Shown piece by piece: positions 43,270-54,141 of a stretch of 64,000 nt of DNA. The translations under genes were made by a program, and so were the position numbers. Position 1 is the first letter of the stretch. Each line of letters starts with the position of its first letter. The DNA is from Campanula takesimana (taxonomy: Eukaryota; Streptophyta; Magnoliopsida; Asterales; Campanulaceae), in contig JAOWBW010000868.1 in assembly GCA_026119855.1 (NCBI GenBank), forward strand, positions 248,001-312,000. The letters run 5' to 3'. Under the pieces are notes generated by a model that saw only the letters and a list, made by a program, of their open reading frames with translations, did no database searches and had not been told where the DNA came from.

Positions 43270-43680
43270 CGGTTCCCGCCATCCGCAAATGGATCACGCA
43301 TCAGCAAACGGATCCCGCATCAGCAAACAGATCCCGCTTTAGCAAATGGATCTCGCATCAACAAACGGATCCCGCCATCAGCAAACGGATCCCGCTTCAA
43401 CAAATGGATCCCGCTTCAGCAAACGGATCCCACTTCAGCAAACGGATCCCACATCAACAAATGGATCCCGCCATCAGCAAACGGATCCCGCTTCAACAAA
43501 CGGATCTTGCTTCAGTAAACGGATCCCGCATCAGCAAACGGATCCCGCATCAGTCCCGCTTCAATAAACGGATCCCACATCAGCAAACGGATCCCGCTTC
43601 CAGCAAACGGATCCTGCTCCCAACAAACAGATCCCGCTTTCAGCAAACGGATCCCGCTATTTGCAAATCCGCTCACACAA
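43270..43680 (+). repeat. Tat-4 minisatellite, CAGCAAACGGATCC units
   Basis: About 20 units of 17-21 bp, the reverse complement of the Tat-2 array relative to the window and hence the same strand within the element. Variants include CAACAAATGGATCC. It sits about 150 bp from the polypurine tract. Confidence 0.92.
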
Positions 43681-43814
43681 GGAGCGTACCTTTATCTCTC
43701 GCAATTTCAATTCCCATTTTTATCGAGTCTTTGCTTTCTTCTTTTTCCCTTTCTTGGTGATGTCCTAGGCGGATATCTTTCTTTCGTCGGCGCGTTTTGT
43801 TACGCAATCCACGC

Positions 43815-43827
43815 CACCGAGGGGCTC
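43815..43827 (+). other. Tat-4 polypurine tract
   Basis: CACCGAGGGGCTC immediately before the 3' LTR. Confidence 0.7.
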
Positions 43828-44818
43828 TGTAGACACCCCGCCTTGGACCACTCGCCCCGATTGCACATTTGATCTTGTGTTTCTCTCTATTTTATATGTT
43901 TTCCGTTAGTTCCCGTTACTTCGGTTAAGTTCCTGACTAACTCCGTTAAGTTCAGGAACTAAACTGAATAACAGTGCTAACTTGTTAGTCCTTTCTGTCA
44001 AAAATGCCTTCTTTGAGTCGCGCGCCTCTGGCCTTTGAAGCCAGAAGCGCGTGCCTTCCGCCGCCAAGGTGGGGAGCGTGCGCCTTTGGGCGTGTCAGTT
44101 ACAGATTTCTGGCCTTGAATCTCTCCCTTGCCCATCTTACAAGATTTTGCCCGGGAAATTGTTCTTGGCAGCTCAGTTTTGGCACCAAAAAACAACCCTT
44201 TACAACTATAAAAACCCCTCCAATCTACCATTGGAGGGGATTGACTTTGATCACCATTTTCACACCTAAAAATCACCAATTTCTCATTGCAAAACTTGCA
44301 TGAACTTTTAAACATCCAACAATCCTTCCGATAAGGATCATTCTCAAGGAGTGTCAAGAACTTGTCTTCCAAACATAGGTATTTTCTTGCCTTCTTCACT
44401 TTCTTCTAATTCATCTTTTCTTATATTTTCCTTTGATCAAAATTGCAATCAAACCCAAACCAAATTTGGGACATAACTCCGAACGATCACTTCATCTTCA
44501 TTGAAGTTGGTCTAAGGGTCATCTCCCTACATTTCAACCTCTTTTAAAACCCCTCTAAATTTGATATTAATAGGAAGAACACAATTTTTATAATGTAAAC
44601 TTTGAACAAGCAAGACCGACGTTAGTCGGGCGAGATGGGTGTTTAAGTACTTCCCATCTCGTAACCTAACCCCCGAACTCTCAAAAGGAATCTCTGTTTT
44701 CGTAAATCAAACACATTTCCAACTTAAAAGGTTTTCTCGCGTTCCTCTAAAATGTGGGTGGCGACTCCTTAAAAAAATAATCCTTTTCCGGTGAGGGGCC
44801 CGGTCCGGGGTACCTACA
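43828..44818 (+). repeat. Tat-4 3' LTR
   Basis: 991 bp, TGTAGACACCCC to GTACCTACA, with TATA ACTATAAAAACC at about 44206-44217. Confidence 0.94.
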
Positions 44819-45028
44819 GGTTGCTAGTAGCAGTAACAGGGGTTCTAGTTGGAAGAAGAACAATCAAGGTAATTCTTCACACAAGAAGGGTCCGAAACCT
44901 GGGGATATCTGTAATTTCTGCAAAGAGAAGGGGCATTGGAAGTTTGATTGTCCCAGAAAGAAGCAAGGCAAGGCACCAGTCACAGCAGAGGCTATGACAG
45001 CCAGGGATTACAGTTCAGATGAGGATTA

Positions 45029-46576
45029 TGTTGGGTTTCGTAGTAACATGCGCAGCGGAATTAAGCATTTAAAATTTATGAAACCCAAAGCCCATAGATC
45101 CATTCATATGATTAAGTCAAATACAACATAATGAATACTAGAATACTAACCCTTGATGCCTTTTGATTTTGCAACCTTGAATTCGATGGAGGCTTGAAAT
45201 CTTGATCACGAACAAAGCAAGAATCACAAACTTATGAAGATGATAAGTTTCACCCTCTAGCGGTATCCACACCACGAACGAATATTAAGAACACTTGATC
45301 TTGGTTGCTAGACCAAATTATGAAACACGCTTTCACAATTGTAAGAACTATATGGAATTATGAATATTCTTGTTCTTTACCTTTTGGATCTTAGAACAAG
45401 AAAATAACCTCTTAAAACCTTATGAAGGCACTCATAATCATGTGCTTAATGACTGCTGAAAGGATCCTTAAATAGGTCCTAATCCTTAACCCTTAAGGAC
45501 TTAGGAAACCTAAATCCCGTCACAAAATTAGGCAACAAAGAATTCTGGCCGACTTGACTGGCACGGTCGTGCCCTAGAATCTGGCACGGTCGTTCCATCT
45601 AGTCCGCGCGAATTCCCCAGCCGCCCATTTTCGGCACGGTTGTGCTTGGTAATTTGGCACGGTCTTGCCAATCATGTCGACAGGTTTGCCTTGGTTTGGA
45701 TTTATGGCACGACCGTGCCATTTTAAGGCGCACGACCGTGCCAGAGCCAAACACTGATATTTTTCCATAATTCCCATTTAGTCCTTTACGATTCGTTCTA
45801 TTTGTGTGTGACCCTCTAGGATTACACTAAGTTGGCAATGGGTTCAAACATGAAACCATAAGATATGATTAGGTTCTAGCAAACGGTCATACCTACCCAA
45901 ATAGTATAACTAGATACAAGTTCGTATTCCTTTTAGAACATGTCATAATCCCTTTGTCCACGATGTCATTGAACACAAGTCATGGTCAACAAGTCAACTT
46001 GTATTGTTCAATACTTTTCTCGATCCCGAATATGTTGATAATCCAAATGACATTGATCCAATCAATCCATTTGAGTTTGGCCAAACATTTCACCAACATC
46101 ATTCCTTCGAGGGGCCCAAGCTTGACATCTCTCCGAAGAGGGACAAATCCATTTGGCTTATTATTCTTCCCTACGTGAATCCAATCATGCCAATCATACC
46201 CTTTATAACTACCGTGTTAAGGCAGCGTTTGAATATGTCAAACATAATGTTCATCAAGTGGAAGACTATAATAACTTCATGTCTAAGGATTCAAATGACA
46301 TAACTAATATGAGATTTATATATGACATCGACCATGACATAAATCTCATACCGCGGGTCATGTCCAGTACCTTGTTCCAAACAAGTACCCATAAATCTAA
46401 CATGATCATCCCATGATCATTTAGCCTTTATACTAGTGCTTAACAAGCTCTAGGGACGGAGATTATTATAAGCAAACATGAGCAACAATAATAATCTTAT
46501 TATCTCTTTATCATCATGAATAAAATGATAACTTATACAACGTTTAACAACCGTGCCTAGGGCACCAACACCAACA
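45029..46576 (-). repeat. Copia-C 3' LTR
   Basis: 1548 bp, TGTTGGGTTTCG to CACCAACA on the plus strand. Its flanks align with the Copia-A LTR, but the block 45555-45745 does not. Confidence 0.88.
45467..45742 (-). promoter_or_regulatory. Copia-C LTR promoter: six GGCACGGTCGTGCC-type boxes
   Basis: Boxes start at 45560, 45583, 45633, 45656, 45706 and 45729; the steps are 23, 50, 23, 50, 23. Two are near-perfect palindromes, and both strand forms (ACGGTCGT, ACGACCGT) occur. A weak minus-strand TATA (CCTATTTAAGG, 45467-45477) lies downstream in transcription sense. Confidence 0.72.
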
Positions 46577-46596
46577 ATCTCCCACTTGCCCTAGGC
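46577..46596 (-). other. Copia-C polypurine tract
   Basis: On the minus strand GGGCAAGTGGGAGAT directly precedes the 3' LTR, a common plant copia tract. Confidence 0.85.
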
Positions 46597-46639
46597 CCAA
46601 TTCCCTAGGTATCTAATACCCATGGACCCAACATGACCA

Positions 46640-48057
46640 TCATGTCTTAGCTTATGGAAGTCCCATTGTTTAGTGTGTCTGTAACGTTATCATTAGTAGG
46701 TACTTTGCATATATGTACGTCTCCCTTATCAACAATTTCTAGAACGATAAGAGAACGCCTAAGTATGTGTTTGGATTTGGGATGTGCTCTTGGTTCCTTT
46801 GCTTGATCAATAGCACCACTATTATCACTAATATGGTCTATTGGATTAGCAATACTAGGAACCATCTTAAGTTCACCAATGAACTTCTTAATCCAAACAA
46901 CTTCCTTTGCAGCATCCTATGCAGCGATATACTTAGTTTTAGTCATAGAATTAGTGATTGTACTCTGATTGGAACCATTCCAACTTACAGTTCCACTATT
47001 TGTTATAAAACTCGATTGCGATTTTTCTATTATCTTTGTCAGTTTGGAAGTATGCATCCGTGTACCCATATACGACGAGATCATCTTCCATCCCTCCATA
47101 GATCAAAACAAATCTTTAGTCCTTCTAAAGTGCTTTAAGAATTGTTTCACAGCCATCCAGTGACTCTCACCGGTTGTCAGATTGATATCTACTCGTCATG
47201 CTCCAAGCATTAGATATATCTGGCTTAGTACTTATCATGGCATCATGGATCCAATTGCCGAAGCAAATGGCATCTCATTCATTTTCTCATGCTCATCTTT
47301 TGTCTTTAGGACATTGAGTCTTGCTTAGAGAAACTCCATGTAACACTGACAAATGTCCTCTCTTAGAATTTTCCTTGCAGAATCTTCTTATGACTTTGTC
47401 AATGTATGTACATTGGCTTTAAACCATTTAGCTTCCTTGATCTATCTCTATAGATCTTAATGCCAATGACTTATGTGGCTTCATCCATATTCTTTATTGC
47501 GAAACACTTTCTTAACCAAATCTTTACAGATTAAAGTGTAGGAATGTCGTTTCCAATGAGCAATATGTCATCCACATATTAGATAAGGAATAGCACATGC
47601 TCCCACTAACCTTATTGTATATACAAGATTCATCTTCGTTCTTGATCAAGCCAAGCTCTATGACTTATCAAAACGGAGATCCCAACTCCAAAAAGCTTGC
47701 TTCAATCCATCCAATGAATCTTCGCAACTTTCATACCTTTTAGAATTTTCTTGACTATCAAAACCTTTAGTTTGTATTCAATACATCCTTAAGTGAGTTC
47801 CCGTTGAGGAACGCTTGTTTAGACATCATTTTTTCAAATTTCATATTCCAAATATGAACATGGGACTATGAAAATTCTAATAAGTTTCTTGCTACCCATG
47901 TAAGTTTTTCTCTAGGAAAAGTCATTCATCTCCTTTGGTTTTTACACCTTAGGTTAGAATGATCAAGTTCCAAACTTGATTATTATACATGAATTTCTTT
48001 TTAGATTTTATGACTCCAAGCCATTAACCTAAATGTGGAGTTGATATTGCATCTTTG
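46640..48057 (-). pseudogene. pol: Copia-C RT and RNase H (heavily decayed)
   Basis: The minus-strand RNase H end is clear at 46647-46865 (DNSGAIDQAKEPRAHPKSKH and GDVHICKVPTNDNV), and its upstream part lies at 46917-47099 (SMTKTKYIAA, where T-E-A-E-Y is expected: an acidic residue is lost). RT is spread over 47100-48057 in changing frames. 47930-48057 resembles the RT start of Copia-A at 6700-6835. No part is functional. Confidence 0.8.
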
Positions 48058-48062
48058 ATAGG

Positions 48063-49484
48063 TGTTACGTTTATTCCGCAAGTGCACGGGTGTATGTAGT
48101 ATAGAAAGTGCAAGAGCGAGTCGATCCCACGAGGACAACTTTACTTACAAAATATCTTTGCTTAGAATAAGAAAATAAAGAAAAGAAAATGATTGGGGGT
48201 TATAAAATTATTTGTCACTAAACTAGAAATGAAATTGCAATTACTATAACTTAGATAAAAACTCTTATATTTTAAGGAATCCTCGGGATTGGAACATCAA
48301 CAACATATATTCATCAACTATCCATGCTCTATTTATATTAAAGTTTCATTTTAAAACAAGGATGGTATGCTTGGCCTACACTACTTCTCACGATCAAGCA
48401 AGTAGCGTTTGTATTCTCATACTAATTATGCCCTATCTCTCGATGGCCCATAATTAGTAAGAATCCATTAAGTTTTCTTTATGAAAATCAGCATACTTTC
48501 CACTCAAGGAGCATCCCTAAGCCATTACACTACTCTCGTGAGTAATGAACTTAGTTCTGACTATATGGATCCGCTAATCAAGGTTCTCCGATCAGTACTT
48601 CCCTTGATTAACTAAGATTCATACAAATCATGGACGTCATCATGGTTGTAGGCGTTAGAGTTTGATATAGTAGAATTGTTTAAGATGAAGAGAAGAATTT
48701 CAGAGCATGACTACTTAATAAACATAAATGTTACTGAGTTTCCAACCCCAAGAAAATGGGGGATTACTCACAAGCCATTTATGAAAAGAGAAGAATAAGA
48801 TGAAGATGAGATAAAAGAGTAGAGATACTTATTCTGAACTTGAAATGGAGACAAAGACTTGAAAATAACCTCTTGATATTATTGCTTGAGAAACTCAGAA
48901 GTTTGTTCAAGAAATGATGAATATCTTTCACAAATTCTGAGAATTATTTGATGTTTGAGAGTACAAATTTCACTATAGTAAGTTTACAATGTTTCTAGAT
49001 ATCTCTATCACTGATTTCTACTTCTATATATAAGCTTTGGAGGAGGGGAGGCAATCTTTCCCGGATGGGTGCTTGGAGAGGTCTTCATTTGAAAAGGCAC
49101 TTTTTTGCTGATTCAGAGGGTGCTCGGCCGAGTCAAGGAAAAGTGCTCGGCCGAGGAAGCCTTCAAAAATAAATCTTCCTTTCTGATTCCCTATGCTCGG
49201 CCGAGTCAAGGGTACTGCTCGGCCGAGCAGACCTTGCTTTGACTGGACTTTTGACTTTTAATGGACTAGCTTATTTCCTTCTTTTCCAAGCGTTCTTCCT
49301 TCACAAAGATGATGCCTTAGCTCCCTTTTTCCTCAAGAATGTACTAAAAACCTGTTTGCATCATAGAAACATTCTCCAAGTGCATTATATCAAATAAAGA
49401 GTAGAAAATAAGTAATTTAAGTGGAATAAAAGCTAATAAACTATATTTTTAGACCTTAAATGACTATAAAATAGTCATTTATCA
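48063..49484 (-). repeat. Athila-A 3' LTR
   Basis: 1422 bp. On the minus strand it begins TGATAAATGAC and ends CGTAACA. The phrase around 48076-48120 ('gcaagtgcacgggt', 'tcgatcccacgagga') is common in Athila LTR ends. Confidence 0.87.
49024..49227 (-). promoter_or_regulatory. Athila-A LTR promoter: TATA box and four CTCGGCCGAG palindromes
   Basis: Perfect CTCGGCCGAG at 49123, 49146, 49196 and 49218 (steps 23, 50, 22), all within TGCTCGGCCGAG. Minus-strand TATA TTATATATA at 49025-49033, about 90 bp downstream in transcription sense. Confidence 0.75.
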
Positions 49485-49502
49485 AACTCCCCCACACTAG
49501 AA
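49485..49502 (-). other. Athila-A polypurine tract
   Basis: The minus strand has CTAGTGTGGGGGAGTT next to the LTR. Confidence 0.8.
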
Positions 49503-50455
49503 TCTTGCTTGTCCTCGAGTAAGTCAAATGTTCAAAAAGAGAGGAGTGCAAATGACACTAGTAGAAAAACAAGAAAGGTCTTCAATGCTCCCTCAGAATA
49601 TTGTTATATAATATTACCTTTATAAAATTTCTTCCTTTTAAGTTTTTCATCTCAAGGGATTTGTAAAGAAGAAGGTAGGATGATATTGAAGTGCAAATAG
49701 AAAAGTTTGAATGTTAATATAACATGAATAAATACCATTGAATAAGAGCATCTAGAGATAACCAAATGAATTTGTGGGGTATAAGTATGAATTAAGAATT
49801 ATATTCACTCATTTAGAGTGCTTTGTGAATAAATTTTTCATGCTTGAATATACATTTCTTAAACTATGATCTTTATTCTTTAACAAAGATGTCCATATGT
49901 TGTTATGCATTTTGAATCACAAAAATTGATGAAAGGTGAAGGATGATAGTGGAATAAGGTTCGAGATTTAATTAATTAGACGTGGCAATTGAGTTTCTTG
50001 CTTCTAAATTGTCACACTCTATAATGATATATTCATTTAGATATTTGAATGGACAATCAAAAGAAGAATAAATTGATTAATTAGCCTCTTAAAAGTGGGA
50101 ATGGAAAGATGGATTAAAGTGAAAATTTTTGTGATTCATAAGCATATCAAGGATGAAAAATCCTTGAAAAAGAGTAGAAATGAAAGTTTTTGAGATGCAT
50201 GTACAAAAATGTTTTAAAAGTTTCACAAGAATGTTGTATCCAAACTTAATGCCCACAAACTCATTAATAATGTAATGCTTCTATTCAATAGGATTTAAAA
50301 GTTCATATTAATTTTGAAAATTTCCCATTTTTAATCCAATACAATCCTATGTTGTTATTATCAAATTTCTTAAGAAGTAAAAGTTAGAAGGAAAAAGTTT
50401 TACTTAGGCAAATGATAATAAAGATAACATTCTCATCAACGGGAGCATTGGCTAA

Positions 50456-50501
<46 letters not shown>

Positions 50502-50754
50502 GGGAACATTGCCCCTACATTTTTTTTGAAAAGAAAAACATAAAAAGAAGAAAAATAAATTTAGAAAGAAAAGAAATAAAAAAAAGATAGATACTACCCC
50601 CCCCCCCCCCCACACTTAAATGAAACATTGTCCCTAATGTTTGAAAAGTAGGAATGAAAATTGGGACAAGAATAATTTAAAGGAGAGGGAGAAAGAGGTA
50701 CCGACTAGAATGGTGGCGGTGGTGGCGGTGGTTGCTGATTTGGAGGCCTGAAAT
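49503..50754 (-). other. Athila-A region between pol and 3' LTR
   Basis: AT-rich, with poly-T (50459-50496) and poly-C (50597-50611) runs. Athila elements often carry an env-like frame here; I find none. (GGT/GGC)n-like repeats lie at 50710-50735. Confidence 0.65.
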
Positions 50755-52448
50755 TCATCCAAAAGAGATGGTTGATACTACCCCTATAGGGTCACCAACC
50801 ATATAATGCTTTAGTCTTTGCCCGTTGACCTTAAATTCACCTTTTTGCTCGTTCCAAATATTGATGGCTCCGTAAGTATATACTCTCCGGACTTGGAACG
50901 GACCTGACCACCTAGACTTCAATTTTCCCGGAAAAAGTTTTAACCGAGAATTGTAGAGCAAAACCATATCCCCTTCCTTGAAATCTTTCCGTATGATATG
51001 ACTGTCGTGCCATTTCTTCGTTTTCTCCTTGTATAACTTGGCACTCTCGTATGCATCATAACGAAGTTCATCAAGTTCTTGCAATTGTAGTCTTCGCTTT
51101 TCACCGGCGTTTACCAAATCGTAGTTCAATGCTTTAATTGCCCAATATGCCTTGTGCCCAAGTTCTACGGGTAAATGACACGGCTTCCCATACACCAAAC
51201 GGAAAGGTGTGGTTCCGATGGGTGTTTTGAAAGCGGTGCGATAAGCCCATAAAGCGTCATTCAACTTGATTGACCAATCCTTCCTTGAGCTTGTAACTGT
51301 CTTTTCAAGGATCCACTTAAGTTCCCGGTTCGACACTTCCACTTGACCGCTAGTTTGAGGGTGATATCCGGTGCCTGTTTTATGATGGACACCATATTTC
51401 TTTAAAAGAGCCTCAAATTGACGGTGTGAGAAGTGAGAACCGCCGTCGCTTATGACCACCCTTGGTACCCCAAATCTCGGAAAGATGATGTTCTTGAAGA
51501 GTTTCATGACAACCTTTGAGTCGTTTGTTGGAGATGCTATGGCTTCTACCCATTTGGACACATAGTCCACTGCTACAAGAATATATTTGTTATTGTAGGA
51601 TGATGGAAATGGTCCCATGAAATCTATGCCCCAAACATCAAAAATCTCGACCTCTAGGATGTTGTTAAGAGGCATTTCATTCCTCCTTGAGATGTTGCCG
51701 GTACGTTGGCAACGATCACAAGTAAGAACAAAATTTCGAGAATCTTTAAATAGAGTCGGCCAATAGAAACCTGATTGAAGAACCTTGGTGGCGGTTTTGA
51801 ATGAACTTGCATGCCCACCATAAGGAGAAGAATGACAATGATGAAGGATGTCATTTATCTCCTCATTAGGCACACATCGCCTAATGATTCCATCTGCGCA
51901 TTGTTTGAAGAGGAGGGGGTCTTCCCAAAAATAGTTTTTGATTTCGGAAAAGAATTTCTTCTTTCGTTGATAATTCATTTCCGGGGGAATAATTTTGCAA
52001 GCCAAATAATTAACAATGTCCGCAAACCAAGGGGTATCGACATTGTTAACGGCTAGTAAATATTCATCTGGGAATGAATCGTCAATAGGGAGATCTTCTT
52101 TATCGGAATCAATAATATTTTTGGGGAGACGAGATAAATGATCCGCTACTAAGTTTTCTGTCCCCTTTTTATCACGGATCTCCAAGTCGAACTCTTGGAG
52201 AAGAAGGATCCATCGTATGAGTCTTGGTTTGGCATCCTTCTTTGCCAATAGATATCTTATTGCTGCGTGATCCGTGTATATAATCACTTTCGATCCCACC
52301 AAATATGACCGGAATTTGTCTATTGCAAATACCACGGCCAACAATTCTTTTTCTGTTATGGCATAATTTACTTGTGCTTCATCTAGTGTCCGACTTGCAT
52401 AATAAATGGCATGTAATTTCTTGTCCTTCCGTTGTCCCAAAACTGCTC
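50755..52448 (-). CDS. pol: Athila-A pol: RNase H and integrase (uninterrupted frame, cut by Sire-A)
   Basis: A 561-residue minus-strand frame without stops. Residues 1-105: RNase H with KELLAVVFAIDKFRSYL and YTDHAA (Asp near 57), ending in ADHLSRL. Residues 195-245: HHCC zinc domain (H201-H210, C241, C244). Integrase core: GIDFMGPF (D273), VISDGGSHF (D332) and GQVEVSNRE (E368), giving the classic D-35-E spacing. The C-terminal part includes LKSRWSGPFQV. There is no chromodomain, as expected for Athila. RT and upstream parts must lie on the far side of Sire-A. All catalytic acids visible are intact. Confidence 0.92.
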
Positions 52449-52648
52449 TGTTGGGTATGCTTATTATAAACCACTCCTATTACCTAGATTTGATTGATCC
52501 CATAACCTAATTTTATCTTTTGTGGACTTTAGGATATATTGTAAGAAGTGTTAAACTTCATTTTTAGAATAGTCCACTTTGATAGTATAGGCTTTAGATT
52601 GATAGGCTGAAAATTTTCTAAGTCTGGAATTTTAGTGGTCAAGACCTT

Positions 52649-53090
52649 GACCGTGAATTCACTTGACCGTGGTAGACCACCTGACCGTGGAAGACCACTG
52701 GACCGTGAATCACTTGACCGGAAGTCAGTGACCGTGAAGCTTTGTGGCATATCTTGACAGGTCACATTTGACTCCTCGACCGCAAATGCCCTTAGGCATA
52801 TTGACCGCAAAAGCCACTCGACCGTGAGGCTTTGACCGCAAATGATGAAGTTGTCCAAGAACCCAAGTTTGTTCAAACTTAACCATGGTCAAACTATGGT
52901 TAGTTTAGAACGTTGCAGAACTTGGATCCCAAGTAATTCAAATTTGAATTCATCTAAGTGGGACCACCTCTTATCTGCAAAAAGGACAAACTCAGAATGA
53001 GCTCCAATCAGAATTCAACAGCTCATTGTCCTTCAACTTGGAGCCCAAGTAAATCCAACAGCTATTTTCTCATTCAAGGCTATAAATAGC
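52649..53090 (+). promoter_or_regulatory. Sire-A LTR promoter: GACCG cluster 1 and TATA box
   Basis: GACCG at 52649, 52665, 52683, 52701, 52716, 52730, 52778, 52803, 52820 and 52834, all on the plus strand, most as (T/C)(T/C)GACCG(T/C)(G/A). Several contain TTGACC, the W-box core bound by WRKY factors (established motif; binding here not shown). TATA box at 53081. Confidence 0.75.
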
Positions 53091-53778
53091 CCTTAAGTTC
53101 TTCATTGAACTGTGCTGAGATTCTAAGAGAGAAATTGCTGTTAAAATACTTGGTGATTGAAGATCATACTCAAGATTTCCAGAATCCTTTGAATCTTCAA
53201 AGAACTCACCTTCAAACCTTCAAAGATCTCCAGCTACATTCAAGTCATCTCAAGCCTTGTAACACTTAAGATTCATTAGGCTCTACAATCACTTAGATTT
53301 TAAAGAGCTTCTGATTCTTACACACACACTCACCCCAATTGATCAATCACATAGATTGCATCAAAAGGGATACACTGGTCTAAGTCTAGGATTTATTCTT
53401 CATAGAAAGTAGGTGTTGATTCAAAGCTTCATCTCTGTAATCTGTACACTCAAGAATCAATATATACCTCCATTCAAAATCCAAGACTGACCATCTTGGT
53501 AAAGGACGTAGATCTTTTAACAGATCGAACCTTTCCAAATACTTGTGTCATTTTACTTTCTGCAAATTTACTTTCAAGTATTGTTCATCTTGTTCTTCAT
53601 TGTTCATATTAACTTTGTTTGTCGTTTAGTGTTCGATCTTACAGATATTCAAACGTATTGTGAATTGTGTTTGTTTGTTCTCCACATTGCCTAAGTTAAA
53701 ATCTGACTAACTTATATTTTGCCAAAACTTCTAAGACAACAACTTTCAATCTCTCAACCATCTGACCACAAATCTCTT

Positions 53779-53947
53779 GACCGCATTTATATTTGACCGC
53801 ACTTACCTTGACCGGACTCACTTGACCGCAACTGGGTTGACCGTGAGTTCTGGTGTTAGAGATTTTGTCAAACAACTCTACCTTATTTCCATCGAAAACT
53901 TCCGCTATGCATATTACACCTTGACCGCACGGTTTATTACTTGACCG
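53779..53947 (+). promoter_or_regulatory. Sire-A LTR GACCG cluster 2
   Basis: GACCG at 53779, 53795, 53810, 53824, 53839, 53923 and 53943, mostly TTGACCGCA, close to the 3' end of the LTR and downstream of the likely transcription start, so these would be in the RNA. Confidence 0.75.
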
Positions 53948-54069
53948 CAAAACTCAAGATTGTAAGCACTTGGTTGAATTTTGAAAAAGGGTTGAAATTT
54001 TAAGTAGGCTATTCACCCCCCCCCTCTAGCCTCCTTTCATACCCTTGTTGTGTCTTTGGGACCAACAAG

Positions 54070-54081
54070 TGGTATCAGAGC
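54070..54081 (+). other. Sire-A primer binding site
   Basis: TGGTATCAGAGC, a perfect initiator Met-tRNA-type site, two bases after the LTR. Confidence 0.95.
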
Positions 54082-54141
54082 ACATAACACCTTTATAAAA
54101 CTTCTGTTTTTCAAGCTTAACAGCTTGGGTGCCGATTCAAA

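Larger units (their letters stand above)
36259..44818 (+). mobile_element. Tat-4: gag-only non-autonomous Tat element, complete
   Basis: 8560 bp with 991-bp LTRs at both ends and GGTTG duplications. Order: LTR, primer site, leader with two CG-box triplets, intact gag, non-coding modules, decayed gag-end/protease remnant, minisatellite, polypurine tract, LTR. It has the same design as Tat-2, but gag is unbroken. The LTRs are the same length and differ mainly by transitions at CG sites, in keeping with a methylated but fairly young copy. Confidence 0.94.
34889..45028 (+). mobile_element. Copia-B: Ty1/copia element (Tork/Tnt1-like gag), 5' part, split by Tat-4
   Basis: 5' LTR 34889-35597, primer site, gag, then Tat-4 (36259-44818, duplication GGTTG at 36254-36258 and 44819-44823), the gag zinc knuckle at 44910-44951, and a break at 45028 where Copia-C inserted. 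The rest should lie beyond the nested insertions, to the right of base 64000. Confidence 0.88.
35679..45028 (+). pseudogene. gag: Copia-B gag, interrupted by Tat-4 and Copia-C
   Basis: The frame starts at the ATG at 35679 (MGQGADSIDKDLWEP) and is open to the Tat-4 insertion at 36258. It contains the UBN2-type capsid region with LWLKLEDMYMTRSLLYLKKK and LLVSLPMSYEYYVDS. On the far side of Tat-4 the frame resumes without loss at 44824, runs through an Arg/Ser/Asn-rich linker and a CNFCKEKGHWKFDC zinc knuckle (44910-44951), and is cut at 45028. No stop lies in either visible part, so gag was intact when Tat-4 inserted. Protease and later domains are not in the window. Confidence 0.87.
45029..48062 (-). 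mobile_element. Copia-C: Ty1/copia element related to Copia-A, 3' part
   Basis: Minus-strand element inserted in the Copia-B gag; GATTA (45024-45028) is the expected target duplication. It has its 3' LTR (45029-46576), polypurine tract, and decayed RNase H and RT up to 48062, where Athila-A inserted. Both LTR and RT are related to Copia-A, but Copia-C is more decayed in pol. Confidence 0.85.
48063..52448 (-). mobile_element. Athila-A: Ty3/gypsy Athila-lineage element, 3' part
   Basis: 3' LTR 48063-49484, polypurine tract, about 1.25 kb non-coding, and the pol end, interrupted by Sire-A at 52448. ATAGG (48058-48062) is the expected duplication in Copia-C. The lineage is inferred from RNase H and integrase sequence (AVVFAIDKFRSYLVGSKV, ADHLSRL). 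Confidence 0.87.
52449..54067 (+). repeat. Sire-A 5' LTR
   Basis: 1619 bp, TGTTGGGTATGC to GGGACCAACA. TATA box TATAAATAGC at 53081-53090. Seventeen GACCG motifs in two clusters. Confidence 0.92.
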
